A stretch of 12,374 nt of DNA from SIO4C1 sp039820425 (GTDB lineage: Bacteria > Cyanobacteriota > Cyanobacteriia > Phormidesmidales > Phormidesmidaceae): assembly GCA_039820425.1 (NCBI GenBank), contig JBCBQD010000172.1, forward strand, positions 1 through 12,374, read 5' to 3'. This document shows, piece by piece, positions 1-6,985 of this stretch. The stretch's first letter is position 1. Each line of letters opens with the position of its first letter. Below the pieces are notes generated by a model. The model had not been told where the DNA came from and did not search any database. It saw only the letters and a program-made list of their open reading frames with translations. The translations under genes were made by a program, and so were the position numbers.

Positions 1-1540
1 AGTCCTATCGCTCTGGCTAGCCATAGGATTGGGAGCCAATGCCATCCTCTGGCTGGGTGCGATCGCATGGGTCTTAGCCCAGCGAAAGTTATTTATCAGA
101 TCCCTACAAAGCGATCTCGACCAGCTCAACATACAATTCAGTCTGGCGGATATCGGGATTCTGTTAATCAGTGCCCTCCTAATTTTTCAGTCATCGGTGG
201 GGCCGTTTAATTATGACACCGGCCTTTATCATCTACAGGCCACAAAGTGGATCGAGCAGTATGGGGTGGTGCCTGGCCTGGGAAATCTACATACCCGCCT
301 GGCCTTTGGCTCGATTTGGTTCCCGCTGGCGGCGCTGTTCAGTTTTTCCGAGATCTTGCCCCAGCCGCTGCATTCGGTGAATGGCTTTTTGTTGTTGCTG
401 TGTCTTCTGTTTGCATTCTCAAGCATCAAGGCCCTGATAGCTGGCAACATCACCCCAGCTAAAGTCGTGCAACTGTTAGCAGCAATTCCTTTGATTCATC
501 TCATCTATGACCCACTGCGCTTCTCGGTAGAGGTTTCTTCTTTATCAACCGACATGCCAGTCGCAGCTATTATCCTTGTCATTTTAATCGTGGCTGTACA
601 GCTCCGAGACGGAGAGGTTGAAGCATCAGCCATGCCAATTTATTTGGCCACTGTGGCCTCTTTGACTTTGATTGTGATCGCAATCAAAGTCAGCGCGTTT
701 CCAATTGCGCTAGTCACAGGTTATTTATTCATTGTTTATCGTCATTATCTCTCATTCAGATTGTTGCTGATTCTGGGTAGCCTGGGTTTAGTCGTCTTCA
801 TCCCCTTTTTAATCAGAAATGTGATCTCATCGGGTTACTTGATCTATCCCTTCTATCAGTTAGATCTCTTTTCTGTCGATTGGAAGATTCCTGTCGAAAT
901 CGCCAGGGACGATCGCCTCTCCATTGGCACCTGGGTAAAAGCGCCTGGCAAAAGTGCAGCTGAGCTAGCAGCAGGGGGTTGGCGCAGTTGGCTACCCGGC
1001 TGGTGGGGGCGGGTCAGCCGAGATTTAGTGCTTAGGGTCTGGCCGGTTGCGATCGCAGTTGCCCTGGTTGCCGGACTCGTTGGGAAATCAGCTGTCCGAG
1101 CGATTATCCACCGATGGCAATGGCTCTATGGATTACTTGCGTTGAGTATTGTTCTATGGTTTTTCAACAGTCCCGATATCCGGTTGGGCTACGGTTTTCT
1201 CACGGGGCTTCCCTTACTGCTGATCGCTCCTGGCATCACCCAGCTACTCAAAACCACCTCAACTCAAGGTACAACTGCTATTCTGACAAGCTATGCCTAT
1301 GGATGTCTGTTGTTGTCTATCTTCAAGTTCAATTTTTACTCGACCGATATTGAATTTTTGACCCTGCCGATGGACTACCCCCCCGCCCAGGTCCAAAGCG
1401 CGATGGTTCATGATATTGAAGTATATTGGCCCCTGGATAAAGACCAATGTTGGAATGCCGACTTACCCTGTCTGCACCGTTTTTCAGACCGTTGGCAGCT
1501 GCGTGGAACAACCTTAAAAGCAGGATTTCGTAATGAATGA
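1..1540 (+). CDS. Polytopic membrane protein, 5'-truncated (GT-C-like / LIC_10190-like)
   Basis: The frame is open from the left edge (first full codon at 2) to the TGA at 1538-1540, giving 512 visible residues, so the true start lies outside the window; the TTG at 29 is internal. About ten or more hydrophobic segments are separated by short loops. Near the N-terminal part is a luminal-looking loop with the residues YDTGLYHLQ, followed by VPGLGNLHTRLAFGSIWF. This arrangement resembles bacterial multi-spanning proteins annotated as LIC_10190 family, and loosely GT-C glycosyltransferases, where an acidic residue in the first external loop is catalytic. That assignment is from memory of the family pattern, and no substrate can be inferred. 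The soluble C-terminal tail contains two Cys (WNADLPC region). The stop codon overlaps the start of the 38-aa ORF at 1533, so the two are probably translated together. Confidence 0.75.
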   Translation, partial: VLSLWLAIGLGANAILWLGAIAWVLAQRKLFIRSLQSDLDQLNIQFSLADIGILLISALLIFQSSVGPFNYDTGLYHLQATKWIEQYGVVPGLGNLHTRLAFGSIWFPLAALFSFSEILPQPLHSVNGFLLLLCLLFAFSSIKALIAGNITPAKVVQLLAAIPLIHLIYDPLRFSVEVSSLSTDMPVAAIILVILIVAVQLRDGEVEASAMPIYLATVASLTLIVIAIKVSAFPIALVTGYLFIVYRHYLSFRLLLILGSLGLVVFIPFLIRNVISSGYLIYPFYQLDLFSVDWKIPVEIARDDRLSIGTWVKAPGKSAAELAAGGWRSWLPGWWGRVSRDLVLRVWPVAIAVALVAGLVGKSAVRAIIHRWQWLYGLLALSIVLWFFNSPDIRLGYGFLTGLPLLLIAPGITQLLKTTSTQGTTAILTSYAYGCLLLSIFKFNFYSTDIEFLTLPMDYPPAQVQSAMVHDIEVYWPLDKDQCWNADLPCLHRFSDRWQLRGTTLKAGFRNE

Positions 1541-1649
1541 TCTTTACATACCCGCGTCTGACAGTTGGCAAAACTGGGTCACAGCCCTTGGCTATTTGGG
1601 GTTCACCTTGTTTATCATTTGGCAAATTGTTAAACCACGGGAAAAGTAA
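1533..1649 (+). CDS. 38-aa single-TM protein, coupled to the upstream membrane protein
   Basis: The ATG at 1533 overlaps the last 8 bases of the upstream gene, and the frame ends with TAA at 1647-1649. The product begins MNDLYIPASDSWQNW, has one hydrophobic stretch of about 18 residues (ALGYLGFTLFIIWQIV) and ends with a basic tail, KPREK. An AGGA element at 1522-1525 sits 7 nt before the ATG, a good ribosome-binding distance. The layout (overlapping genes, its own Shine-Dalgarno, one TM plus positive C-terminus) suggests a small membrane partner of the upstream polytopic protein. I do not recognise the family. It could be non-coding, but the amino-acid composition and start context favour a real gene. 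Confidence 0.55.
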   Translation: MNDLYIPASDSWQNWVTALGYLGFTLFIIWQIVKPREK

Positions 1650-1667
1650 GCCTGGGTAAAGCGTAAC

Positions 1668-1684
1668 GGGTAGTGGGGGGTGGG
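1668..1684. repeat. G-rich / C-rich simple tract
   Basis: Seventeen bases consist only of G except for two T and one A (GGGTAGTGGGGGGTGGG). On the minus strand this reads CCCACCCCCCACTACCC, close to the CCCACTA heptamer found upstream of pheT. It lies between the convergent 38-aa gene and the DUF4278 gene. No clear hairpin terminator was found here. Confidence 0.5.
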
Positions 1685-1755
1685 TCAAATCGGAGTAGTT
1701 TTTCCTTACCCCATAACCAATTCCCCCTGCCTTAGCCAAAATTGTGGCCACATCG

Positions 1756-1932
1756 TTACTTAAAATAAGCCACCCCACGATAGCGCAACATATGCTTGGG
1801 AGGTTGATCAGGGGTCTCGTTTTGGTGTAACCGATACTGAGCACCGCGATAGGTCATCGCAGTATTGGTTTCAGTCACGTTTAAGTTAGGGAAGTTAGCG
1901 GCGTACCGGGTACCACGATAGTTGAGTTGCAT
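1756..1932 (-). CDS. DUF4278 small protein
   Basis: This 58-aa ORF carries three spaced copies of a Y-R-G motif: NYRGTRY at residues 4-10, TYRGAQYRL at 28-36 and RYRGVAY at 50-56. Repeated YRG-x-x-Y blocks in a protein of about 60 residues define the cyanobacterial DUF4278 family, whose biochemical function is unknown. The start is well supported, with AAGGAG 7 nt upstream of the ATG (minus strand). The protein is soluble, with no TM segment and no Cys. It is last in a minus-strand series after the 39-aa TM protein (70 nt between them) and may share its transcript. Confidence 0.85.
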   Translation of the reverse strand: MQLNYRGTRYAANFPNLNVTETNTAMTYRGAQYRLHQNETPDQPPKHMLRYRGVAYFK

Positions 1933-2002
1933 AGGATGTCTCCTTGAGATTGGTTAAGAGATTGGATGAATTAGATCACTGCGATCAGAACAAACTGTTT
2001 GC

Positions 2003-2122
2003 CTAACGATGGGCGGGGGTCCGACGGTCGGGAAGCACCCACCAAAGAATGGGACCTAAAATAGCAACGGCAACAGAAATCGTTGCAACATCGAGCAAAC
2101 CTTGGAAGATTTCAGAAGTCAT
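2003..2122 (-). CDS. 39-aa single-TM protein, unknown family
   Basis: The product starts MTSEIFQGLLDVATISVAVA and has one strongly hydrophobic helix of about 20 residues ending in a WW pair (ILWWVL). A short basic tail follows (PDRRTPAHR). The size and plan resemble the small single-helix subunits seen in cyanobacterial thylakoid complexes, but I do not recognise it as any named Psb, Psa or Pet subunit. The ATG at 2122 is preceded by a GAGAGAGAT purine run. The same frame stays open to an ATG at 2236, which would give 77 aa, but that extension is polar, low in conservation-like features and has a poor start context, so the short form is preferred. It sits between DUF4126 (118 nt upstream) and DUF4278 (70 nt downstream). 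Confidence 0.55.
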   Translation of the reverse strand: MTSEIFQGLLDVATISVAVAILGPILWWVLPDRRTPAHR

Positions 2123-2240
2123 GACGCTATCTCTCTCGGTGGTTGTGTTTGGGCTGTTGGGTTTAACCATAGAAACCAACCGAGAAGATATTGGGTAAAG
2201 GCATCGAGAAGATGGGGAGAAGAGGTAGATTGACACGGGC

Positions 2241-2843
2241 CTAATTGTCTAACTGTCGGGCTCGCTTGCGTTGTCTGCGGAGCCGGGCCAGACGACGTAA
2301 ACAATAAATCACCAGAAAGATCACAAGCACAAAGGCTAGAAACGGCACCAAGATTGCCAGCACTGATAAAATGATAGAGGAGAGCATCTCGGCCAGCGAA
2401 ACGGCGGGGGTGCCCACCCCCGCCGTTAAACCAGCGGTCGCAAAACGGGCTAACACAGAGGCTCCCTCAATAACCTCAGCGGTACCGCCACCGGCAATCG
2501 CAGCGACAACCCAGGTCATGACGGGGTTAAACTCACCCGCCATCGATAGGGTGGAGGCTGTCAAAAAAGTGCCTACCACTGGGGCCGCAAAGACCTCAAT
2601 GGAGTCCAGGGCATTGTTCACCCAGGGGACAAAATAGGCGAGGACTTCGATCACCGTTGCGATCGCAAACACTGTCACTGCTGGATAAGACCCCACCCAC
2701 TGCCAATCGGGCGATAGCTCAACCGTCCCGTTGAGCGCCGCCAGACTGAGGGCAAAGGGGGGAATAAAGATACGAAATCCACAGGCAGCACTCAGCCCAA
2801 TGCCTAAAAAGAGGGCCATTGCAATATTGACGGTATCCATCAT
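2241..2843 (-). CDS. DUF4126 family membrane protein
   Basis: This is a 200-aa integral membrane protein. Residues 10-36 (ALFLGIGLSAACGFRIFIPP) and 46-75 (aromatic-rich, then ATVIEVLAYFVPWVNNALD) match the DUF4126 pattern: a first glycine-rich helix with an AACGFR turn and an E-x-x-A-Y-x-x-P-W-x-x-N segment. Four to five further hydrophobic segments follow. After the last helix (about 155-180) there is a very basic tail with about ten Arg/Lys in the final 18 residues, expected to face the cytoplasm. The function of DUF4126 is unknown. Two consecutive ATGs (2843 and 2840) are possible starts, and neither has a strong Shine-Dalgarno. It is followed on the same strand by the 39-aa TM protein and DUF4278. 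Confidence 0.85.
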   Translation of the reverse strand: MMDTVNIAMALFLGIGLSAACGFRIFIPPFALSLAALNGTVELSPDWQWVGSYPAVTVFAIATVIEVLAYFVPWVNNALDSIEVFAAPVVGTFLTASTLSMAGEFNPVMTWVVAAIAGGGTAEVIEGASVLARFATAGLTAGVGTPAVSLAEMLSSIILSVLAILVPFLAFVLVIFLVIYCLRRLARLRRQRKRARQLDN

Positions 2844-3014
2844 TGATTTTTTATCCCTAGCCGGTTAAACGCCATATCCAGTTGAGCCGATCACTCAAAA
2901 CAGCCTACAGCCCTGGATACAGCAAAGGTTCACCCTAGAATTTTACTGGGTTAGCTAGCTTTGAAGACTTACAATTTGCAAAAGATTATCCACCAAGACT
3001 GCTACTGTTCTTTG

Positions 3015-3458
3015 CTATTTTTTGGCAATCAAAAGCCCCCCCAACCCAGTCAGCAAAATGAGTTCTGTGCTGATCAGACCATTTAAGGTCTGTGCCTGGT
3101 CTGGGGTCTCGATAAAATAGGGGCGAAACAGGGTGTAGGGGATCAGCTGCAAGGTTACGATCCCCAAGACAAGAAAGATAACAGCCCAGGGTTGACGTAG
3201 CCACAGACCGACGGCTGCAATCGCATTAAACGACAGCAGCACGACATCCATAATTCGCCAGTGTAAGGGCGTCTGTAGCCAGGGCGTGCCTGACCAGCCC
3301 AGCATATTGCCAACGTGGATGAGTGCACCATAGGCCAGGAGCAAGGCCACGGCACGCAGGTAGATCCCGGTCCATTTTAGGGTGACAGCTGTGTCAAGAA
3401 AGGTGAGCATAGCAATCCTGTGGGCTAAGGTCCTTGACAAAAACTTGTGAAGGCGCAT
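3015..3458 (-). CDS. Four-TM membrane protein, unknown function
   Basis: This is a 147-aa ORF with four predicted membrane segments at roughly residues 33-53, 69-87, 90-111 and 126-144, joined by short loops, with a dilysine C-terminus (AKK). I do not recognise a named family; the plan resembles small DoxX-like or DUF four-helix proteins. The start is uncertain. The ATG at 3458 has only a weak GGATAA upstream. An internal ATG at 3410 (Met17) is preceded by AGGA with 5-nt spacing and gives a 131-aa protein that starts MLTFLDTAV, close to the first helix. I think the shorter form is at least as likely. It is divergent from clpS, with about 90-138 bp between start codons, and lies 171 bp upstream of DUF4126 on the same strand. 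Confidence 0.65.
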   Translation of the reverse strand: MRLHKFLSRTLAHRIAMLTFLDTAVTLKWTGIYLRAVALLLAYGALIHVGNMLGWSGTPWLQTPLHWRIMDVVLLSFNAIAAVGLWLRQPWAVIFLVLGIVTLQLIPYTLFRPYFIETPDQAQTLNGLISTELILLTGLGGLLIAKK

Positions 3459-3548
3459 GTCTTATCCGTAATTTTACTGAACAAAATTAGCCACAGTTTC
3501 CATTGCTTTGTTAACCTGTGTAACTAGGCGTTCACTCTGTAGATAGCT

Positions 3549-3866
3549 ATGAACTTTGCGGTTATTCAATCGACATCATCAGCTCCCACCGTCACCAAGG
3601 AGCGAGATCAACAGACTGTCCGCAAAACCTATCCTAATTACAAAATCATTGTGCTCAACGATGACTTCAATACGTTTGAGCACGTGGCCAAGACCCTGGT
3701 GAAATACCTGCCCAATATGAATCCTGATCAAGCCTGGAAGCTGACAAACCAGATCCATTTTGAAGGCCAGGCGGTGGTTTGGGTCGGTCCATTAGAGCAG
3801 GCAGAGCTTTATCACAGCCAATTGACTCGGGCCGGTCTGACGATGGCTCCCCTGGAAAAAGCATAG
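3549..3866 (+). CDS. clpS: ClpS2-type ATP-dependent Clp protease adaptor
   Basis: This 105-aa protein has the ClpS core. N-degron pocket residues are visible as N37-D38-D39 in IIVLNDDFNTF (positions 33-43) and H70 in NQIHFEGQA, corresponding to the N-D-D and His that hold the N-terminal amino group in E. coli ClpS. It ends PLEKA, like the usual C-terminus. ClpS docks on the Clp ATPase N-domain and delivers substrates with destabilising N-terminal residues. The sequence AWKLTNQIHFEGQAVVWVG and the end RAGLTMAPLEKA match the cyanobacterial ClpS2 paralogue rather than ClpS1. The N-terminal 28 residues are polar and probably flexible, as in other ClpS proteins. No strong Shine-Dalgarno precedes the ATG. 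It is divergent from the 4-TM gene and 247 bp upstream of the DUF2103-trm1-pheS run, so co-transcription is uncertain. Confidence 0.92.
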   Translation: MNFAVIQSTSSAPTVTKERDQQTVRKTYPNYKIIVLNDDFNTFEHVAKTLVKYLPNMNPDQAWKLTNQIHFEGQAVVWVGPLEQAELYHSQLTRAGLTMAPLEKA

Positions 3867-3887
3867 TCGCGAATGGGTGGGGGCGCT

Positions 3888-3935
3888 GCGCTGGTGAGTT
3901 CGCTGGCGCTTGGTGAGTTCGCTGCGCTGGTGAGT
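3888..3935. repeat. 18/19-bp direct tandem repeat, about 2.7 copies
   Basis: The units are GCGCTGGTGAGTTCGCTG (3888-3905), the same with one extra T (3906-3924), and a truncated copy running to 3935. They begin 21 bp after the clpS stop codon. Such short-period repeats are common filler in cyanobacterial intergenic DNA. No coding or structural role is evident. Confidence 0.8.
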
Positions 3936-3940
3936 ATTGT

Positions 3941-3996
3941 TTTTACCTCCCCTGCTCCCCACCTTCCCACCTTCCCACCTCCACACCTTTCACACC
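3941..3996. repeat. Pyrimidine-rich short tandem repeat (CACCTTCC octamers)
   Basis: The strand is almost purely C, T and scattered A. From 3960 the unit CACCTTCC occurs twice exactly, then twice with changes (CACCTCCA, CACCTTTC). It resembles the short tandemly repeated (STRR-like) sequences of cyanobacteria and the tract upstream of pheT. Confidence 0.7.
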
Positions 3997-4113
3997 AAAA
4001 TTGGACGCTTGATTCAGCAATATTCAGGCTGGGTACGCTAGGCTCAGGAGCTAGCTTGTTTTAGGCTAGAGTCTATGCCATTCGTAGGGACCGCTTGCTA
4101 AAGCGATACAGAC

Positions 4114-4416
4114 ATGGGAGATCGCCCAAAAGGTCGGGTCGTACTGACCCACTCAACCCACATTCCAGGACTGATCTCAGTGCTAGACAAGCTGGCAGCG
4201 CTGCCCCAGGTGTCTACACTAACCCCGGCGGTGATCCGACAGTCGCGATCGCATGCGCCCCAATTTCGCCTCAAGGTGTCTGTGCCCATTCGCGGAGGGT
4301 ATAAGCTGATTGCCCGCAAAGGTAAGACCGTCCAAGAAGTCTTTGCCATTACCGATTTAACCCAGCCCCAACTCGCGTCGGCCATTCAAGAGATCGTACG
4401 CAGACTCAAATTATGA
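4114..4416 (+). CDS. DUF2103 family protein (predicted metal-binding)
   Basis: This 100-aa soluble protein has the DUF2103 signature. The block VVLTHSTHIPGL (9-20) carries H13 and H16, the segment around RSHAPQ carries H47, and a very conserved-looking block KVSVPIRGGYKLIARKGK (54-71) follows. The family is described as predicted metal-binding, and its role is unknown. The basic middle region would suit nucleic-acid contact, but that is inference. An in-frame TAA at 4099 lies 15 nt upstream, so the ATG at 4114 is the only good start; no Shine-Dalgarno is seen. The stop overlaps the trm1 start as ATGA (4413-4416), so the two genes are translationally coupled, which suggests a link to tRNA modification. 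Confidence 0.85.
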   Translation: MGDRPKGRVVLTHSTHIPGLISVLDKLAALPQVSTLTPAVIRQSRSHAPQFRLKVSVPIRGGYKLIARKGKTVQEVFAITDLTQPQLASAIQEIVRRLKL

Positions 4417-5531
4417 CAGCGACGGGACAGGTTACAGAGGGTAAGGCTAGCTTTCGTATCGATCAAGCCTTTTATCGACCTAAAAGTAAGCTAGGCCGAG
4501 ATTTGGCGGTACTGGCTGCCACTGTTTATCGGCAGGAGCGGGGCCAGCTGCGAGTGTTGGACGCCATGACCGGCTGCGGGGTGCGACCGCTCCGCTACCA
4601 GCTTGAGGCCGGGGCAGACTGGGTCTGGGCCAACGAAGCTAATCCAGACCTGAGAACCGTACTCAACGATAACCTGACCGCTGGCATGCGCCCCCGCACT
4701 TACCGCATCACCCATCAAGATGCCAACCAACTATTTTTTAGCTGCCACCAGCAGCGCGACTTTTATGACCTGGTGGATGTCGATAGCTTTGGCAACCCGA
4801 CCCCCTTTTTGAGCACTGCCCTGTGGGCCACCAAAATGGGGGGCCTGCTCTACCTGACCAGCACTGACGGGCGCACCACCAGCGGCCACGAGCCTGATAA
4901 AGGTCTACAGGTCTACGGGGCCTATGTGCGTAATCATCCGGCGGTGCACGAGCAGGGTTTACGCTTACTGCTCGGTGGGGTCGCCCAGCAGGCCGCCGCC
5001 AGAAATTTGACTATACAGCCCGTTTTTTCGTACTTCAACGGTCAAATCCATCGGGTGATGGTGCGCTTAGCCCCCCAATTTGTTTGGAACTCAGACCACT
5101 ACGGGTTTATTGCCTACTGTCACGGCTGTGGCCAGTTTCAAACCGTAAACTGGCGTCACCTGGGGCGAGTACAGTGCAGCTGCCCATCAGATCACCCTCC
5201 TGTGGTCAGCGGCCCCCTGTGGCTTGGACCACTGCACGACCGCGCTTATATCGCAAAAATGATGCTGCTGTCCGATCGCTGGCGCTGGCAGCCGTGCTAT
5301 CAGCTACTCCGCATAATGGATGCCGAAGCCACGATGCCTCCTTACTATTACCCCCTGGCTGAAATCGGGCGACGGGGACGAATGGATATCCCCCAACGGG
5401 ATCAGCTGATGCAGGGGCTGTGCGATCGCAACTATCGCACCACCCGCACCCATTTGGACCCCCAGGCCATTAAAACCGATGCACCTCTGGCAGAATGTAT
5501 TCAAGTCGCAAAAGCCATGCAAAAAATTTAA
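4413..5531 (+). CDS. trm1: tRNA (guanine26-N2)-dimethyltransferase, Trm1 family
   Basis: This 372-aa enzyme should use S-adenosylmethionine to methylate N2 of G26 in tRNAs. Visible Trm1 features, in order: an N-terminal FYRPKSKLGRDLAVL segment (20-34, the F-Y-x-P-x-x-x-x-x-R-D element); SAM-binding motif I VLDAMTGCGVRPLRY (48-62); an acidic ribose-binding region ANEANP (73-78); the catalytic loop DVDSFGNPTPF (122-132), equivalent to D-x-D-P-F-G-x-P but with Ser for the first Pro; TSTDGRTTSG (149-158); and YFNGQIHRVMVRL (207-219). The C-terminal domain has a Cys cluster, C236-x2-C239 and C255-x-C257, fitting the Trm1 zinc site. Length is near the archaeal enzymes (about 380 aa). Trm1 is universal in archaea and eukaryotes and patchy in bacteria, though cyanobacteria are among the bacteria that carry it. 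The start overlaps DUF2103 by ATGA. Whether it modifies only G26 or also G27 (as in Aquifex) cannot be read from sequence alone. Confidence 0.9.
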   Translation: MTATGQVTEGKASFRIDQAFYRPKSKLGRDLAVLAATVYRQERGQLRVLDAMTGCGVRPLRYQLEAGADWVWANEANPDLRTVLNDNLTAGMRPRTYRITHQDANQLFFSCHQQRDFYDLVDVDSFGNPTPFLSTALWATKMGGLLYLTSTDGRTTSGHEPDKGLQVYGAYVRNHPAVHEQGLRLLLGGVAQQAAARNLTIQPVFSYFNGQIHRVMVRLAPQFVWNSDHYGFIAYCHGCGQFQTVNWRHLGRVQCSCPSDHPPVVSGPLWLGPLHDRAYIAKMMLLSDRWRWQPCYQLLRIMDAEATMPPYYYPLAEIGRRGRMDIPQRDQLMQGLCDRNYRTTRTHLDPQAIKTDAPLAECIQVAKAMQKI

Positions 5532-5536
5532 AGACC

Positions 5537-6985
5537 ATGCTCGACACCAGGCAGCTTACGGGAAAACAGCGAGAATTTATTCAGCGTTTGCAATCCCAGC
5601 AGACGGTCGATAGTTTGCAAGCGTTTTGTCAAATCCATCGCCTGGACTTTAACTTTATCAAGGGTTTTTTACTCAGTGGTGCGCTCGATGACTATGTAAA
5701 ATATCAGGATTTGACCGAAACCTGCTGGACGATCACCGAGAAAGGGGATCATTTGAAGGGAACGATCCCCGGCAGCGTGCTCTCGGAGAAACTACAGCGG
5801 GGTATCACCGAGGTAGAAACCCTACGACGGCTGTTGGGGAAAGACTTTAGTACCAACTATGGCGCACTGCGTAAAAGCCAGGCCGTCGATATGCAAGATC
5901 AAGACGGCACCAAAACCATTGTCGTGCTTGCCCCCTCAGCACTCGAGCACTATCAGCAACGACAAACCCTCTTTACCACCTTGGCCCAGGGTAAACCCTT
6001 AACCGACGAGACTCGCACCCATCTTGACTGGTTACAGCAAGAGGGCTACATCGCCCAAAAAAGCAAAGCTGACTATCAGATAACAGGATTACCTGCCCTC
6101 AAAGCCTTAGAGCTACAGCCACTGGTCACCACATTGACCAGTGAATTGCTGCTGTCGGGTCAGTGGCACAAAGTTGATTTAAAGCCCTACAACATCCACG
6201 ACGAAGTGCCTGATGTTGCCTATGGTCGCCCTACCATTTTGACCCGGTGCATCCAGCTGATCCGCGACATTTTCTTAAACATGGGCTTTGATGAAATGTC
6301 AGGCCAGCTGGTTGAGACCGCCTTTTGGAACTTTGACGTGCTGTTTACCCCCCAGGACCACCCCGCCCGTGAAGTACAAGATACATTTTATCTGCACCAT
6401 CCCCAACACTTGCCCCTGCCGGACGATGCTCAACTGATCGAGGATGTGAAACAAGTCCACGAACAAAACTATGGGGGTGAATGGACCCCTGACGAGGCCA
6501 GTCGCACCATTCTACGGGCCCATACCACCTCGTCAACCGCCCGCAAACTCTATGCATTACAGGGGCAAACAGGCAAATATTTCTCTATCGAAAAAGTTTT
6601 TCGTAACGAAACCATTGATCGAACCCACCTAGCCGAGTTTCACCAAATTGAAGGGGTGATTATCGGTGAGCTGCTCAATGTGCGAACCCTCAAAGGCTAT
6701 CTCGCTTACTTTTATGAGCGCCTGGGTTTCAAAAATTTGAAATTCAAACCCACCTATAACCCTTATACAGAGCCCTCCCTGGAAGTCTACGCCTACCATC
6801 CCCCCAGCCAGCGCTATCTGGAGGTGGGCAATTCTGGCCTGTTTCGGCCCGAAATGTTGACCCCGTTAGGCTGTGGTAACAGAGCGACAATTGCCTGGGG
6901 CCTGGGCCTGGAGAGAATTGCCATGTTGTTATACGATGTCGAAAAACTCTCAGATTTAGTCGGCCCCGATATTGCGTTGAGATAG
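5537..6985 (+). CDS. pheS: Phenylalanyl-tRNA synthetase alpha subunit, archaeal/eukaryotic type
   Basis: This 482-aa class II synthetase subunit charges tRNA-Phe together with the beta subunit. The N-terminal 200 residues contain winged-helix-like modules (for example CWTITEKGDHLKG at 63-75), as in archaeal and eukaryotic cytosolic PheRS, instead of the N-terminal coiled coil of bacterial PheS. The catalytic domain shows FWNFDVLFTPQDHPAREVQDT (263-283, partly motif 1), RAHTTSSTARKLYAL (327-341), motif 2 FSIEKVFRNETIDRTHLAEF (349-368), NPYTEPSLEVY (408-418) and motif 3 AWGLGLERIAMLL (453-465). Bacterial PheS is about 330-350 aa; this length and motif wording match the archaeal genre. I chose the ATG at 5537, 5 nt after the trm1 stop; an upstream in-frame ATG at 5495 would overlap trm1 by 37 nt and add 14 residues that look like out-of-frame trm1 sequence. 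No strong Shine-Dalgarno is seen, so coupling to trm1 is likely. Confidence 0.93.
   Translation: MLDTRQLTGKQREFIQRLQSQQTVDSLQAFCQIHRLDFNFIKGFLLSGALDDYVKYQDLTETCWTITEKGDHLKGTIPGSVLSEKLQRGITEVETLRRLLGKDFSTNYGALRKSQAVDMQDQDGTKTIVVLAPSALEHYQQRQTLFTTLAQGKPLTDETRTHLDWLQQEGYIAQKSKADYQITGLPALKALELQPLVTTLTSELLLSGQWHKVDLKPYNIHDEVPDVAYGRPTILTRCIQLIRDIFLNMGFDEMSGQLVETAFWNFDVLFTPQDHPAREVQDTFYLHHPQHLPLPDDAQLIEDVKQVHEQNYGGEWTPDEASRTILRAHTTSSTARKLYALQGQTGKYFSIEKVFRNETIDRTHLAEFHQIEGVIIGELLNVRTLKGYLAYFYERLGFKNLKFKPTYNPYTEPSLEVYAYHPPSQRYLEVGNSGLFRPEMLTPLGCGNRATIAWGLGLERIAMLLYDVEKLSDLVGPDIALR

Larger units (their letters stand above)
3867..4113. other. Repeat-rich intergenic region between clpS and DUF2103
   Basis: This 247-bp gap holds, in order, an 18/19-bp tandem repeat (3888-3935), a pyrimidine-rich octamer tract (about 3941-3996) and weak inverted repeats. 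One pair is GCTAG/CTAGC at 4037-4055, followed by TTGTTTT, which is possibly a poor terminator for clpS. Another is CGCTT-GCTA-AAGCG at 4092-4105, just ahead of the DUF2103 ATG. No credible ORF or RNA gene was seen. A promoter for the downstream genes may lie here, but I could not pick a convincing -35/-10 pair. Confidence 0.5.

Noticed and set aside
1329..1844. 171-aa minus-strand ORF
   Set aside because: It lies antisense to the end of the membrane protein and overlaps the supported DUF4278 gene in another frame; composition is Pro/Ser/Arg-rich with no domain pattern.
2122..2236. 77-aa extension of the small TM protein
   Set aside because: The added 38 residues are polar, Ser/Pro-rich and lack a ribosome-binding site; the ATG at 2122 gives a compact TM protein.
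3888..3996. CRISPR-like array
   Set aside because: The repeats are direct and contiguous with no unique spacers of regular length; this is simple tandem repeat DNA.
4037..4062. GCTAG/CTAGC hairpin followed by TTGTTTT as a clpS terminator
   Set aside because: Only a 5-bp stem with a 9-nt loop and an interrupted T-run, 170 bp after clpS; too weak to list as a terminator.
5495..5536. Upstream in-frame ATG for pheS (14 extra residues)
   Set aside because: It would overlap trm1 by 37 nt and the added residues do not look like a PheS N-terminus; the ATG at 5537 is just after the trm1 stop.
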